A DNA stretch of 64,000 nt from an uncultured Eubacteriales bacterium (GTDB taxonomy: Bacteria; Bacillota; Clostridia; Oscillospirales; CAG-382): contig CAKSEL010000001.1 of the NCBI GenBank assembly GCA_934446675.1, forward strand, positions 1 to 64,000. Reading direction: 5' to 3'. Positions within the stretch are counted from its first letter, which is position 1. Every line of letters begins with the position of its first letter. The notes under the pieces are model-generated. The model was not told the origin of the DNA, made no database searches, and was given only the letters and a program-made list of their open reading frames with translations. The position numbers were made by a program, and so were the translations under genes. This document shows, piece after piece, positions 17,055 to 25,800 of the stretch.

Positions 17055-18420
17055 CCTTACCGAGCTTCAGCGCGACGCAAACAAGCTTTACAAGTTTTCG
17101 CCAAAACAGACGCTCTCGGTAATGCAAAGTCTTTACGAAGTACACAAAGCTCTCACTTATCCGAGAACCGACTCGCGCTATCTCACAACCGATATTGTCC
17201 CCACGCTTTCCGAAAGAATAAAGGCGTGCGCCGTAGGTTCGCTCTCGGCTATATCCTCAGAAGTTATCAGAAACAGATATTCAATATCAAAGCTCTGCAT
17301 AAACAACGCCAAGGTTTCGGATCACCATGCAATAATCCCGACCGAAGAAAAGCCGGATATAATGTCTATGAGTTCTGACGAGAGGAAAATCTATCTTCTC
17401 GTTGCAACGCGTTTTCTCTCATGCTTTTATCCGGAATACAGATACAACAAGACAAACGCGGTTCTCGAATACGCAGACGAGTGTTTCTACTGTTCCGGCA
17501 AGCAGATTATTGACGAAGGCTGGAAAAAAGTCAGCCTTTCCGGAAATTTTGACGACGATGAGCTGAACGAGAATGACGACACCGAAGAAGAATCCGACAA
17601 GCTGCCGGACATGAAGAACGGCGACAAAATAAAGTGCGTCAAGACGTCCGTCCGTTCGCTGAAAACCAAAGCGCCGTCAAGATATACCGAGGCTACTCTG
17701 CTTTCGGCAATGGAAAATCCGTCAAGATTTGTCGAAAACAAAGAGATGAAAGCATATCTCGGCGCAGGTCTCGGAACTCCGGCAACTCGTGCGGACATTA
17801 TCGAAAAGCTGTACTCATGTTTTTACATCGAAAAGCGCGACAATGTAATCTATCCTACTCAAAAGGGCATTCAGATAATAAATATCGTTCCGCCGGAGCT
17901 TAAAGAACCGCTGCTTACGGCAAAATGGGAACAGCAGCTTGAGCTTATTTCAAAGGGCAAGGAAAACAAAGACGAATTTCTTGACGGTATCAAAAAATAC
18001 ACCAAAGCGCTTGTAAACGAGGTCGTATCAAGCGACGCAAAGTACGTTCACGAAAACGTAACGCGCACGCCCTGCCCCGTCTGCGGAAAAATGATGCTTG
18101 AAGTAAACGGCAAAAAGGGCAAAATGCTTGTGTGTCAGGACAGAGAATGCGGATACAGGGAAAGTCTTTCGGTAAAGACCGGCGCAAGGTGTCCGGAATG
18201 TCACAAGCAAATGGAGCTTCGCGGAAAAGGCGACAAACGTCTGTATGTATGCAAATGCGGTTTTAAACAGCGTTTTGAGATCTTCAACGAGCAGAAGAAA
18301 GCAAATTCCGGCGGTGCAAACAAGCATTTTGTGCAAAGCTTTTTGAAAAATCAGGAAAAATCCGCTCCGAAAGAAGAAAGCGCATTTGCAAGAGCTTTGC
18401 TCGACTCGCTGAAAAAATAA
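17044..18420 (+). CDS. topB: DNA topoisomerase III, C-terminal part (frame broken)
   Basis: This frame continues topoisomerase III from MLYDLTELQRDANKLYKFSP. It contains the active-site region YPRTDSRYL with the catalytic tyrosine, DHHAIIPTE, and the hinge and gate regions. Two C-terminal zinc ribbons follow (CPVCGKMM with CQDREC, and CPECHKQM with CKCGF). The family usually has all this in one chain with the upstream frame. The ATG at 17044 is in frame but has no ribosome binding site, so independent translation is unlikely. The active tyrosine is here and the Toprim acidic residues are in the first part, so neither half should work alone. Confidence 0.85.
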   Translation: MLYDLTELQRDANKLYKFSPKQTLSVMQSLYEVHKALTYPRTDSRYLTTDIVPTLSERIKACAVGSLSAISSEVIRNRYSISKLCINNAKVSDHHAIIPTEEKPDIMSMSSDERKIYLLVATRFLSCFYPEYRYNKTNAVLEYADECFYCSGKQIIDEGWKKVSLSGNFDDDELNENDDTEEESDKLPDMKNGDKIKCVKTSVRSLKTKAPSRYTEATLLSAMENPSRFVENKEMKAYLGAGLGTPATRADIIEKLYSCFYIEKRDNVIYPTQKGIQIINIVPPELKEPLLTAKWEQQLELISKGKENKDEFLDGIKKYTKALVNEVVSSDAKYVHENVTRTPCPVCGKMMLEVNGKKGKMLVCQDRECGYRESLSVKTGARCPECHKQMELRGKGDKRLYVCKCGFKQRFEIFNEQKKANSGGANKHFVQSFLKNQEKSAPKEESAFARALLDSLKK

Positions 18421-18435
18421 TTTATATTTCACATT

Positions 18436-18463
18436 TCCGGGTACGCACAGTATCCGGATTTTT
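18436..18463 (+). terminator. Terminator of topB
   Basis: TCCGGGTAC, a 5-base loop and GTATCCGGA are followed by TTTTT. It reaches into the 3' end of the convergent polymerase gene. Confidence 0.8.
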
Positions 18464-19760
18464 ATGTTATTTCAAACCTTTCACCGATACGGTACTCCTT
18501 TCCTATACAGTTTACCGCGCGCGTTACGCAGCCAACGCCGTATCTTTTGCGCACTTCGTCAAGCGTTCTGTCTATAAGCGCGCGTCTTTCGCTTCTTTCA
18601 AACGACGCGTCAAGCATATTCCACTGATTCTGAACATATCCGCTTTTGACAAGGTTCGTCATTCTTATGCCGACGGAGCGAACCGGAACATTTAAGTCGA
18701 AATTTTCACGATAAAGTTTTTCCGCGCACTTTGCAAGCTCAAGAGCATTGTTTGTAGGACTTGAACTGCACCTGCGTTCAACCGTTGACAGCGACGTGTC
18801 CCTTACGCTTATTTGCACGGTAGTGCCGAGAAATCCGTCCTTTCTGAGCCTGTACGCCACCTTTTCGCTGAGTGCATGAAATACCTCTCTTACATCTTCG
18901 TAGTCTTTAAGGTCATGTGCGAGCGTTACGGAATTTCCGACAGATTTAATTTCGGCGCGCTCGCCGTTTTTCTCCACTTTATCAATATTAAAACCGCAGA
19001 CATCATTGTAAATTCTGACGCCTACCTCGCCGAACATACTCTTTATAAAAAGCATATTTGCCTGTGCCGCACCGCCTATCGTTGCAATGCCCGATTGATT
19101 CAGCCGTTTTTTTGTATTCTTTCCTACGAAAAGCATTTCGCCTATATCAATTTTTGAAACCACGTCAAAATAGTTATCAGGTCCGAACAGCGTTACGGCG
19201 TCCGGCTTTTTATAGTCCGACGCAAGCTTTGCAAACACCTTATTATCGCTCACTCCGACGGAAACCGTTATTCCGAGTTCTTTTTTTATGCGGCGTCGTA
19301 TCTCGTCCGCCTTTTTTACACCGTCGGAAAGTTTTTTTACGCGCCTGTCTCCGGTCAATTCTATCCACGCCTCGTCCATACCGAACGACTCGACTCTGTC
19401 GCTGTAATCGAGGTATATCTTTTTTGCTGCACGCGAAAATTTCACGTATTCCTCATAATCCGGCTCAATTACAAAAAGATCCTTACATTTCTGCTTTGCC
19501 TGCCATATTGCCTGTCCCGTGGTTATTCCGCACTGTTTTGCAAGCTGATTTTTTGCAAGCACTATCCCGTGCCTGTCTTTTTTGCTTCCGCATACAGCCA
19601 CCGGAAACCCTGCAAGTTCCGGACGTCTTTTACATTCAACCGACGCAAAAAAATTATTCAGATCCGAGTGCAGAACCACCCTGCCCTCATTTATTCCTTC
19701 ATGATTTGCATACAAAACCGGACTCGGATTAATCACTTTCTGACACTCCCTTTTATACAT
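18462..19760 (-). CDS. Y-family DNA polymerase (DinB/UmuC type)
   Basis: This 432-residue protein is a translesion DNA polymerase. The catalytic motifs DLNNFFASVE (about 31-40) and SFGMDEAWIEL (about 128-138) carry the metal-binding Asp and Glu residues. Thumb (HhH, IGEMLFVGKNTKKRLNQ) and little-finger regions follow. The sequence is closer to the longer Gram-positive UvrX/DinB-like group than to short E. coli DinB, but I cannot assign one paralogue. I prefer the start at 19760 because a promoter with LexA-like boxes covers the possible start at 19796, which would then lie at or before the transcription start. SOS regulation is likely. Confidence 0.9.
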   Translation of the reverse strand: MYKRECQKVINPSPVLYANHEGINEGRVVLHSDLNNFFASVECKRRPELAGFPVAVCGSKKDRHGIVLAKNQLAKQCGITTGQAIWQAKQKCKDLFVIEPDYEEYVKFSRAAKKIYLDYSDRVESFGMDEAWIELTGDRRVKKLSDGVKKADEIRRRIKKELGITVSVGVSDNKVFAKLASDYKKPDAVTLFGPDNYFDVVSKIDIGEMLFVGKNTKKRLNQSGIATIGGAAQANMLFIKSMFGEVGVRIYNDVCGFNIDKVEKNGERAEIKSVGNSVTLAHDLKDYEDVREVFHALSEKVAYRLRKDGFLGTTVQISVRDTSLSTVERRCSSSPTNNALELAKCAEKLYRENFDLNVPVRSVGIRMTNLVKSGYVQNQWNMLDASFERSERRALIDRTLDEVRKRYGVGCVTRAVNCIGKEYRIGERFEIT

Positions 19761-19777
19761 AAGCACAAGCACTTTCA

Positions 19778-19826
19778 GAACCTTTGTTCCGAACATTAGT
19801 TTAGCACATATGTTTGCTCACGTCAA
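19778..19826 (-). promoter_or_regulatory. Promoter with LexA-like palindromes before the Y-family polymerase
   Basis: On the minus strand TTGACG (19826-19821) and TAAACT (19803-19798) are separated by 17 bases. A LexA-like box, CGAACATTAGTTTA on the plus strand (19790-19803), covers the -10 box. A second, GAAC-N4-GTTC (19778-19789), sits just downstream. The Gram-positive LexA consensus is CGAAC-N4-GTTCG, and both boxes deviate slightly from it. Confidence 0.6.
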
Positions 19827-19858
19827 GAGCTTTTAGAAAATATGTTCGATTTTGGTGT

Positions 19859-19885
19859 AAAAAAAAAGACGGGCTGTACCCGTCT
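19859..19885 (-). terminator. Terminator of the lepA-hemW-ABC transporter run
   Basis: On the minus strand AGACGGG, a 5-base loop and CCCGTCT are followed by nine T, 20 bases past the ABC ATPase stop. Confidence 0.9.
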
Positions 19886-19904
19886 CTGTGATATATATAA
19901 GTTA

Positions 19905-20489
19905 TCAGAGCGTTATAAGACTTCCGCCGAAGAACTGCGCGTCGCTTTCGTCATGTGTAATAATAATTACGGTTTTTCCGGCAGTTCTCTGCTTTACGAA
20001 ATTCATAACCGAAAGCTTCGTAGTCTCATCAAGTCCCTTAAACGGCTCGTCAAAAAAGAGCGTATCCGCGCCGCAAAGCACTGCCCTTACGATAGCTACC
20101 CTGCGTTTCATTCCTCCGCTGAAATCTTTTACGGGTTTATTTCTAACTTCCGTAATACCGACATCATTAAGAGCCATGATTATTTCGTCATCGGAAATTT
20201 TACCGGCGCAGGCAATCTTTATATTTCTTAAAGCGCTGAATTGTAAGCAAAGCCTGTCCTCCTGGAAAACCGCGCCGATATGTTTTGTATCAACGCCCGA
20301 AACAGTACCGGAATCCGGCTGCATAAGCCCTGCGCATATCATAAACAGCGTTGTCTTTCCGCTGCCCGATCTGCCCATAATAAAATTAAACTCTCCGCCG
20401 TGAAAGGTGCATGAAAAGCTGTCGAGAACCTTATTTTCACCGAAGCTTTTTGAAACATTGTCAACAACTATATTCTCCACAGTTCTCAC
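19905..20489 (-). CDS. ABC transporter ATP-binding protein (NitT/TauT type)
   Basis: This is the cytoplasmic ATPase of a three-gene importer. The 194 residues include Walker A GRSGSGKTT (about 38-46), the Q-loop VFQED, the signature DFSGGMKRR, Walker B TLFFDEPFKGLD and the switch histidine in IIITHDESDA. At 194 residues it is shorter than the usual 240-260 of SsuB/TauB-type ATPases, lacking extra C-terminal sequence. Its start overlaps the permease stop by 4 bases. Confidence 0.93.
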   Translation of the reverse strand: MRTVENIVVDNVSKSFGENKVLDSFSCTFHGGEFNFIMGRSGSGKTTLFMICAGLMQPDSGTVSGVDTKHIGAVFQEDRLCLQFSALRNIKIACAGKISDDEIIMALNDVGITEVRNKPVKDFSGGMKRRVAIVRAVLCGADTLFFDEPFKGLDETTKLSVMNFVKQRTAGKTVIIITHDESDAQFFGGSLITL

Positions 20490-21265
20490 GCCCTTTCAAA
20501 TGCACGGTATGCCGCGTCAAGCAAAGCGACAAAAAGCTTTTCAAACAACACGCTTGCAAGCACTATTATAACCGTCCACGCAAGAAGTTCAGAGGTCTGA
20601 AAATACACCTTTGCATAATACAGATTTTCTCCCAGAGATCCGCGCGGAATGCCTATAAGTTCCGCCGCAACTCCGGCTTTCCAGCAAAGTCCGAGCCCCG
20701 ACGCGCACGCAGCTCTGAAATACCTGAAAAGCGGCGGCAAATATATGTAAAGAAATACATTTATCTTACGAAATCCGAAAAGTCCTGACATTTCAAGCAT
20801 TTTTTCGTCTACCGCATACAGTCCCGAAAGTATATTTGAATACATTATCGGCAGAACCATGAGAAACGATATGAGAAAAGACAAATTTCCGGACGGCAGC
20901 CAGATAAGTGCAATCACCACAAACGAGGCTACCGGCACTGTCTTTACAAGGCTTACAAGCGGCATAAGCAGAATTTTGACCGTTCTGAAATTATAAGACA
21001 GCACCGCGAAAACCGTTCCCGCAAACGCCGCGCAGATAAATCCGCCGATTATTCTTACAAAGGAAAAAGCCACGTCTGAAATAAATTCACTCCGCGGCAA
21101 TATTTCAATAAGTTTTTGCACGACTTCAAACGGCGACGGCAGCAGTATACTGTAACCGACCGACATGCTGACTATCTGCCACACGGCAATCCAGAATACC
21201 GCGGCGGCAATTTTGATAACCGTATTTTTCTTGCCGCCGTTTGATTTTTCAGATAAATTATTCAC
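20486..21265 (-). CDS. ABC transporter permease (NitT/TauT/SsuC type)
   Basis: This 259-residue protein has about six transmembrane helices and the binding-protein-dependent transport signature region near LCWKAGVAAELIGIPRGSLG, typical of the SsuC/TauC permease family. The frame is open to 21334, but a GTG at 21265 that overlaps the stop of the binding-protein gene by 8 bases is the more likely coupled start. It forms the membrane channel of the importer. Confidence 0.9.
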   Translation of the reverse strand: MNNLSEKSNGGKKNTVIKIAAAVFWIAVWQIVSMSVGYSILLPSPFEVVQKLIEILPRSEFISDVAFSFVRIIGGFICAAFAGTVFAVLSYNFRTVKILLMPLVSLVKTVPVASFVVIALIWLPSGNLSFLISFLMVLPIMYSNILSGLYAVDEKMLEMSGLFGFRKINVFLYIYLPPLFRYFRAACASGLGLCWKAGVAAELIGIPRGSLGENLYYAKVYFQTSELLAWTVIIVLASVLFEKLFVALLDAAYRAFERA

Positions 21266-22313
21266 CGTAATAAAATCCGTCGTCCGGAAGCTTTCCGCCG
21301 ACTGCCTTCGGATTCTGTCCGTAAAGCACTTCAAGATATCCCGAAAGCTTATCTTTCATCTGCGAACCCGTTATGCATACAATATTGCAGTACGGAATTG
21401 CCTTTTCGGCAACGGCTGCCTTGACTATTCCGTAGTTTTCAACAAGCGCAGACGCGTCTTTTGCGTTCTCATTGACATAATCAACCGAGTCCGCATACTG
21501 TTCAAGGAACAGATCAAGTGCGTCCTTGTGATTCTGTACAAAATCCTTTCTTGCAACCATAACACCCGTTACAAGCGTGCAGTCAGACGCGTTTTCCCAT
21601 TCCTTTGTAAGATCTATTGCAATGCGGATATTCTCGTTTGCCGCCATAGCCGTTGTGACAAAAGGCTGCGGCAGCAGAGCAACGGCGTCTTCCGATGCGG
21701 TTATAGCCGCAACACATTCGGAATGTTCGCTTCTGAATTCAACGTTTACGTCTTTTCCGATTTCAAGTCCGTTTGATTCAAGCATGAAATTGAGCGCATA
21801 TTCGGGGGTTGCGCCTTTTCCGGACGCGTATATCGTCTTTCCGCGGAGATCTTCGGCAGAGTGAACGCTGTCTCCGTTCTCGACTATATAAAGCACGCCG
21901 AGAGTGTTTATCGCAAGCGTCTGTATCTGCCCGTCGGTACTGTTATAAAGTATGCTTGCGAGGTTTGCGGGCACTGCGGCAATGTCAAGTTCGCCCTTTA
22001 TAAGCGGCTGCGTTATCTCTTCGGGAGATGCGAGAATCGAAAATTCATAGTCGCATATACCCGTATCTTCTCCGGAGTCGCTGTCGTTCATGAGCTTTAC
22101 AAGTCCCATTGCGGTAGGACCTTTGAGCGCGCCGACTTTAACGGTCACGGGTTCTGCATTCTCTTTAACTTCATCATTTTCATTATCGTTCTGAGAAATT
22201 CCGGTGTTTTTATTATCGTTTCCGGCATTTTCCCCATTGTCTTTCTTTGCACTGCAGCCTGCAAAAACAAAGCACATTGCAAGACAAAGAAATACTGCGA
22301 GCAGTTTTTTCAT
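21258..22313 (-). CDS. ABC transporter substrate-binding lipoprotein (NMT1/SsuA-like)
   Basis: The 351-residue protein begins with a lipoprotein signal peptide (lipobox FAGC near residue 19) and a low-complexity Asn/Glu linker. It continues as a periplasmic-binding type 2 domain of the NMT1/THI5-SsuA class (KVGALKGPTAMGL, GELDIAAVPANLASIL, ALLPQPFV). Such proteins carry nitrate, sulfonates, thiamine precursors or other small ligands. Nothing here fixes the ligand. It is followed immediately by the permease and ATPase genes. Confidence 0.9.
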   Translation of the reverse strand: MKKLLAVFLCLAMCFVFAGCSAKKDNGENAGNDNKNTGISQNDNENDEVKENAEPVTVKVGALKGPTAMGLVKLMNDSDSGEDTGICDYEFSILASPEEITQPLIKGELDIAAVPANLASILYNSTDGQIQTLAINTLGVLYIVENGDSVHSAEDLRGKTIYASGKGATPEYALNFMLESNGLEIGKDVNVEFRSEHSECVAAITASEDAVALLPQPFVTTAMAANENIRIAIDLTKEWENASDCTLVTGVMVARKDFVQNHKDALDLFLEQYADSVDYVNENAKDASALVENYGIVKAAVAEKAIPYCNIVCITGSQMKDKLSGYLEVLYGQNPKAVGGKLPDDGFYYGE

Positions 22314-22339
22314 TTTTTTGATACTTCCTTTAATTATAT

Positions 22340-22633
22340 TTAATCTATATAGTAGTCTACCGCAACGCTTGACACTGCGGCATGGTGCATATATGTCTTT
22401 ACCTTTTCGCGGTGATACAGGTCGTTCTGATATTCGTCAAGCGCCGTTTCATCATCAAGCGTAACCTGAAGAATAATGTCGTACGAACGTGCCGAGCAGA
22501 GGAAATCCGTTCCCACCTCGATGTTGCGTATGATCGGAACATTCTCTTTCATTGACATAAGAATATTCTTTGCCTGCTTCTTTGCAGAAGGCGATGAGTC
22601 AAACAGTTTAAAGCATACAATGTGTTTTATCAT
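22340..22633 (-). CDS. Dabb-family stress-responsive A/B barrel protein
   Basis: A 97-residue protein starting MIKHIVCFKL matches the Dabb (dimeric alpha-beta barrel) family, with the later SYDIILQVTLDDETALDEYQ region and conserved His residues near the end (YMHH). Members are small dimeric proteins of mostly unknown or varied function. A strong AAAAGGAGAGG site precedes it. It lies 18 bases after hemW and 26 bases before the binding-protein gene. Confidence 0.85.
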   Translation of the reverse strand: MIKHIVCFKLFDSSPSAKKQAKNILMSMKENVPIIRNIEVGTDFLCSARSYDIILQVTLDDETALDEYQNDLYHREKVKTYMHHAAVSSVAVDYYID

Positions 22634-22651
22634 TTTTACCTCTCCTTTTAT

Positions 22652-23827
22652 TTATTGATCAAGCCCGGGTATAACCAGGTCAAAATCCACAACTCTTGAC
22701 AAAATATAATTTGAAACGTACATTCCGCCGGGTGAAAAAGCGTAGCCTTTCGGCGTTTCGGCAATATGCCCAGACTGTATGAACGGACGCAGCCTGTTAT
22801 AGTATACGGAGTCAAAATCCCGTCCGAAGCGCATTTTGAATTTTTCCTTATCAATGCCCTTATTCAGCCTGAACCGCAGCATTACATATTCGGCGATCCT
22901 TGCCGACGGAGGAATATCAATATACTCGTCTATTATGCTCTCGGCAGAAGAATCTTCTGAACACAGAGCGTCGGTATAAAGCTTTGCGTTTTTCTTGAAC
23001 GAAAATCTCTTTCCCGCAAAGTAGGAATGTGCCGCAGCGCCGAAGCCGATATATTCGTCCGCGTTCCAATACCGCAGATTATGGCGGCATACATGGTTTT
23101 TACGTGCAAAATTGGATATTTCGTACTGCATATATCCGTTCTGTTTCATAAAGCCTACGGCTGTGAAATACATATTGCTCTCGGAATCTTCATCGGGCAG
23201 TGCGAGCAGCTTTCTCTGCTCCCAAAACGGCGTTCCCTCTTCAATTTTAAGCCCGTACAGTGATATATGCTCCACTTCAAGCTCAAACGCGCGTTTGAGG
23301 CTTTCGAGAAGATCCGCCTTTGTCTGTCCCGGAAGTCCGAACATAAGATCTATGCTTATATTTTCAAATCCTGCTTTTCTCGCCGCTGTGACGGCAGCAT
23401 AAACGTCGTCGCAGGTGTGAATTCTTCCGCAAGCCGAAAGAAGTGCGTCATTAAAGCTTTGAACGCCGAGGCTTAGGCGGTTAATTCCGCTTTTTCTCAT
23501 CACGCGGAATTTTTCATAATCTGCAGTGCCCGGATTTGCCTCCATGCTTATCTCGCAGTTATCCGAAAGTGAAAAATATTTTTTTATATTCTTCATAAGC
23601 AGTTTTATCTGCTCATTTTCAAGCAATGTCGGCGTTCCGCCGCCGAAATATACAGATGTTACCGTATAACCCTTTGTCTGGACGGAATATTCTCGCATAT
23701 GGTTTATCAGCGCGTCTACATATTTTTGTCTGAACAGCGCGTCCGTCTGAGGCAAAGAGTAAAAATCGCAGTAACCGCACTTGCTCACACAAAAAGGTAT
23801 GTGAAAGTACAGTCCCAATCCTTTCAT
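22652..23827 (-). CDS. hemW: Radical SAM heme chaperone HemW
   Basis: HemW is a radical SAM protein related to oxygen-independent coproporphyrinogen oxidase that binds heme and acts as a heme chaperone. The 391 residues carry the FHIPFCVSKCGYCDFYS cluster (CxxxCxxC) at the N-terminus, YFGGGTPTLLE, SMEANPGT and NRLSLGVQSF, and a C-terminal HemN-like domain. Like other HemW proteins it lacks the N-terminal extension of true HemN. It is 32 bases behind lepA, the usual lepA-hemW pairing in Firmicutes. Confidence 0.95.
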   Translation of the reverse strand: MKGLGLYFHIPFCVSKCGYCDFYSLPQTDALFRQKYVDALINHMREYSVQTKGYTVTSVYFGGGTPTLLENEQIKLLMKNIKKYFSLSDNCEISMEANPGTADYEKFRVMRKSGINRLSLGVQSFNDALLSACGRIHTCDDVYAAVTAARKAGFENISIDLMFGLPGQTKADLLESLKRAFELEVEHISLYGLKIEEGTPFWEQRKLLALPDEDSESNMYFTAVGFMKQNGYMQYEISNFARKNHVCRHNLRYWNADEYIGFGAAAHSYFAGKRFSFKKNAKLYTDALCSEDSSAESIIDEYIDIPPSARIAEYVMLRFRLNKGIDKEKFKMRFGRDFDSVYYNRLRPFIQSGHIAETPKGYAFSPGGMYVSNYILSRVVDFDLVIPGLDQ

Positions 23828-23859
23828 ATTTTTTCCTCTTATCCGATATTTTTATGCAA

Positions 23860-25680
23860 TCAGTTATCGTCGTCGAATTTAAGCACAGCCATAAACGCCT
23901 CCTGCGGAACCTCCACGCTTCCGAAAGAACGCATACGCTTTTTGCCCTCTTTCTGCTTTTCAAGCAGTTTCTTTTTTCTCGTAATATCGCCGCCGTAACA
24001 TTTTGCAAGAACGTCCTTGCGCAGCGCCTTTACAGTTTCTCTTGCTATTACCTTGCCGCCGATCGCAGCCTGTATCGGTATTTCAAAAAGCTGGCGCGGT
24101 ATATTGTCCTTGAGTTTTTCGGCAATTCTTCTTGCCCTTGCATAAGCCTTATCGGCGTGAACGATAAAGCAGAGCGCGTCAACGACCTCGCCGTTAAGCA
24201 GTATATCGAGCTTTACAAGCTTTGACGGTGCATATCCGGCAAGTTCATAGTCGAGGGACGCGTATCCGCGCGTCTTTGATTTGAGAGCGTCGAAAAAGTC
24301 ATACACTATCTCATTAAGCGGAAGAACATAGTGAAGTTCGGCACGGTTGGTGTCGATATATTTCATATCCTTATAAGTTCCGCGTCTGTCCTGGCAGAGT
24401 TCCATTATACTGCCGACATATTCGGTAGGACAGATTATACTTGCGTTGACTATCGGCTCGGAAACCTCCTCTATTTCATCGCCCGTCGGGAAATTTGACG
24501 GGTTATCAATATAGTAAGCCTCTCCGCTGCGCGATTTTATTTTATATATAACGCTCGGCGCGGTTGTGATAAGGTCAAGATTGAATTCGCGCTCCAGTCT
24601 TTCTTCGAGTATCTCCATATGGAGAAGTCCCAGAAATCCGCACCTGAATCCGAATCCGAGCGCCGTTGACGTTTCCGGTTCATAAGTCAGTGCCGCGTCG
24701 TTAAGCGCAAGTTTTTCAAGAGCGTCGCGAAGATCTCCGTATTTTGCTCCGTCCGCTGGATATACGCCGCTGAAAACAACAGGCAGCGCGTGCTTAAAAC
24801 CGGGCATCGCCTCTTTTGCAGGGTTTTCCGCAAGAGTTACGGTATCGCCGACTCTCGTATCACCTACCGTCTTTATTGCAGCCGTTATATAGCCGACTTC
24901 TCCGGCGTGAAGCTCGTCCGACTTTGAAAATCCGAACGGTTCGAGAAATCCGACTTCCGTTACCTCATAGTCGGCACCGGTAGACATAAGTCTTATTACG
25001 TCGCCTGCCTTTACACAGCCGTCATAGACGCGTATATATACGACAACGCCGCGGTAAGCGTCGTAATATGAGTCGAAAATCAACGCTTTGAGCGGTGCTG
25101 AAATATCGCCCTTGGGCGCAGGTATATTCTTTACGACCTGAATCAGCACGTCCTCTATATTTATTCCGGCTTTAGCAGAAATTGCCGGAGCTTCGTCGGC
25201 AGGAATTCCGATTATATCCTCTATTTCCTTTCGCGTACCTTCTATATCGGCGCTCGGAAGGTCTATTTTATTTATAACGGGTATTATTTCAAGATTATTG
25301 TCCACCGCAAGGTAAGCGTTTGCAAGCGTCTGAGCCTCTATGCCCTGTGTTGCGTCAACGACAAGCAGTGCGCCTTCGCAGGCACTGAGCGAACGCGAGA
25401 CCTCATAGTTGAAGTCAACGTGACCGGGAGTGTCGATAAGGTTAAGGATATATTCCTCGCCCTCATATTTGTACGACAGCTTTACGGCTCTTGCCTTAAT
25501 GGTAATGCCGCGTTCCCTCTCAAGATCCATATTGTCAAGAACCTGATCCTCCATCTCTCGTTTCTGGACGGTATCGGTAATTTCGAGAATTCTGTCGGCA
25601 AGCGTGGATTTTCCGTGATCTATATGTGCAATTATACAGAAGTTTCTTATATGCGATAAATCTCTGTTTTTGTCAGCCAT
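23860..25680 (-). CDS. lepA: Elongation factor 4 (LepA)
   Basis: LepA is a ribosome-binding GTPase that back-translocates or rescues stalled ribosomes. The 606-residue length is standard. G-domain motifs are AHIDHGKST (G1), RERGITIKA (G2), DTPGHVDF (G3), NKIDLPSA (G4) and a SAKAG element (G5). The C-terminus contains YGGDITRKKKLLEKQKEGKKRM, the LepA-specific domain. It heads a run of six same-strand genes with gaps of 32 bases or less. Confidence 0.98.
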   Translation of the reverse strand: MADKNRDLSHIRNFCIIAHIDHGKSTLADRILEITDTVQKREMEDQVLDNMDLERERGITIKARAVKLSYKYEGEEYILNLIDTPGHVDFNYEVSRSLSACEGALLVVDATQGIEAQTLANAYLAVDNNLEIIPVINKIDLPSADIEGTRKEIEDIIGIPADEAPAISAKAGINIEDVLIQVVKNIPAPKGDISAPLKALIFDSYYDAYRGVVVYIRVYDGCVKAGDVIRLMSTGADYEVTEVGFLEPFGFSKSDELHAGEVGYITAAIKTVGDTRVGDTVTLAENPAKEAMPGFKHALPVVFSGVYPADGAKYGDLRDALEKLALNDAALTYEPETSTALGFGFRCGFLGLLHMEILEERLEREFNLDLITTAPSVIYKIKSRSGEAYYIDNPSNFPTGDEIEEVSEPIVNASIICPTEYVGSIMELCQDRRGTYKDMKYIDTNRAELHYVLPLNEIVYDFFDALKSKTRGYASLDYELAGYAPSKLVKLDILLNGEVVDALCFIVHADKAYARARRIAEKLKDNIPRQLFEIPIQAAIGGKVIARETVKALRKDVLAKCYGGDITRKKKLLEKQKEGKKRMRSFGSVEVPQEAFMAVLKFDDDN

Positions 25681-25800
25681 TGCTTCCTCCGCAAAGTAAA
25701 AAATCTTTTCAGTATATTGTAATACATTTTGCGGTTTTATTCAATAGGTATATACAATTTTTTACAAAATTTATCCTTAAAGCCGCCGAATGACGGAAAA

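Noticed and set aside
19842..20231. Plus-strand frame of 129 residues opposite the ABC ATPase
   Set aside because: It is the shadow of the ATPase gene, which has all nucleotide-binding motifs on the minus strand.
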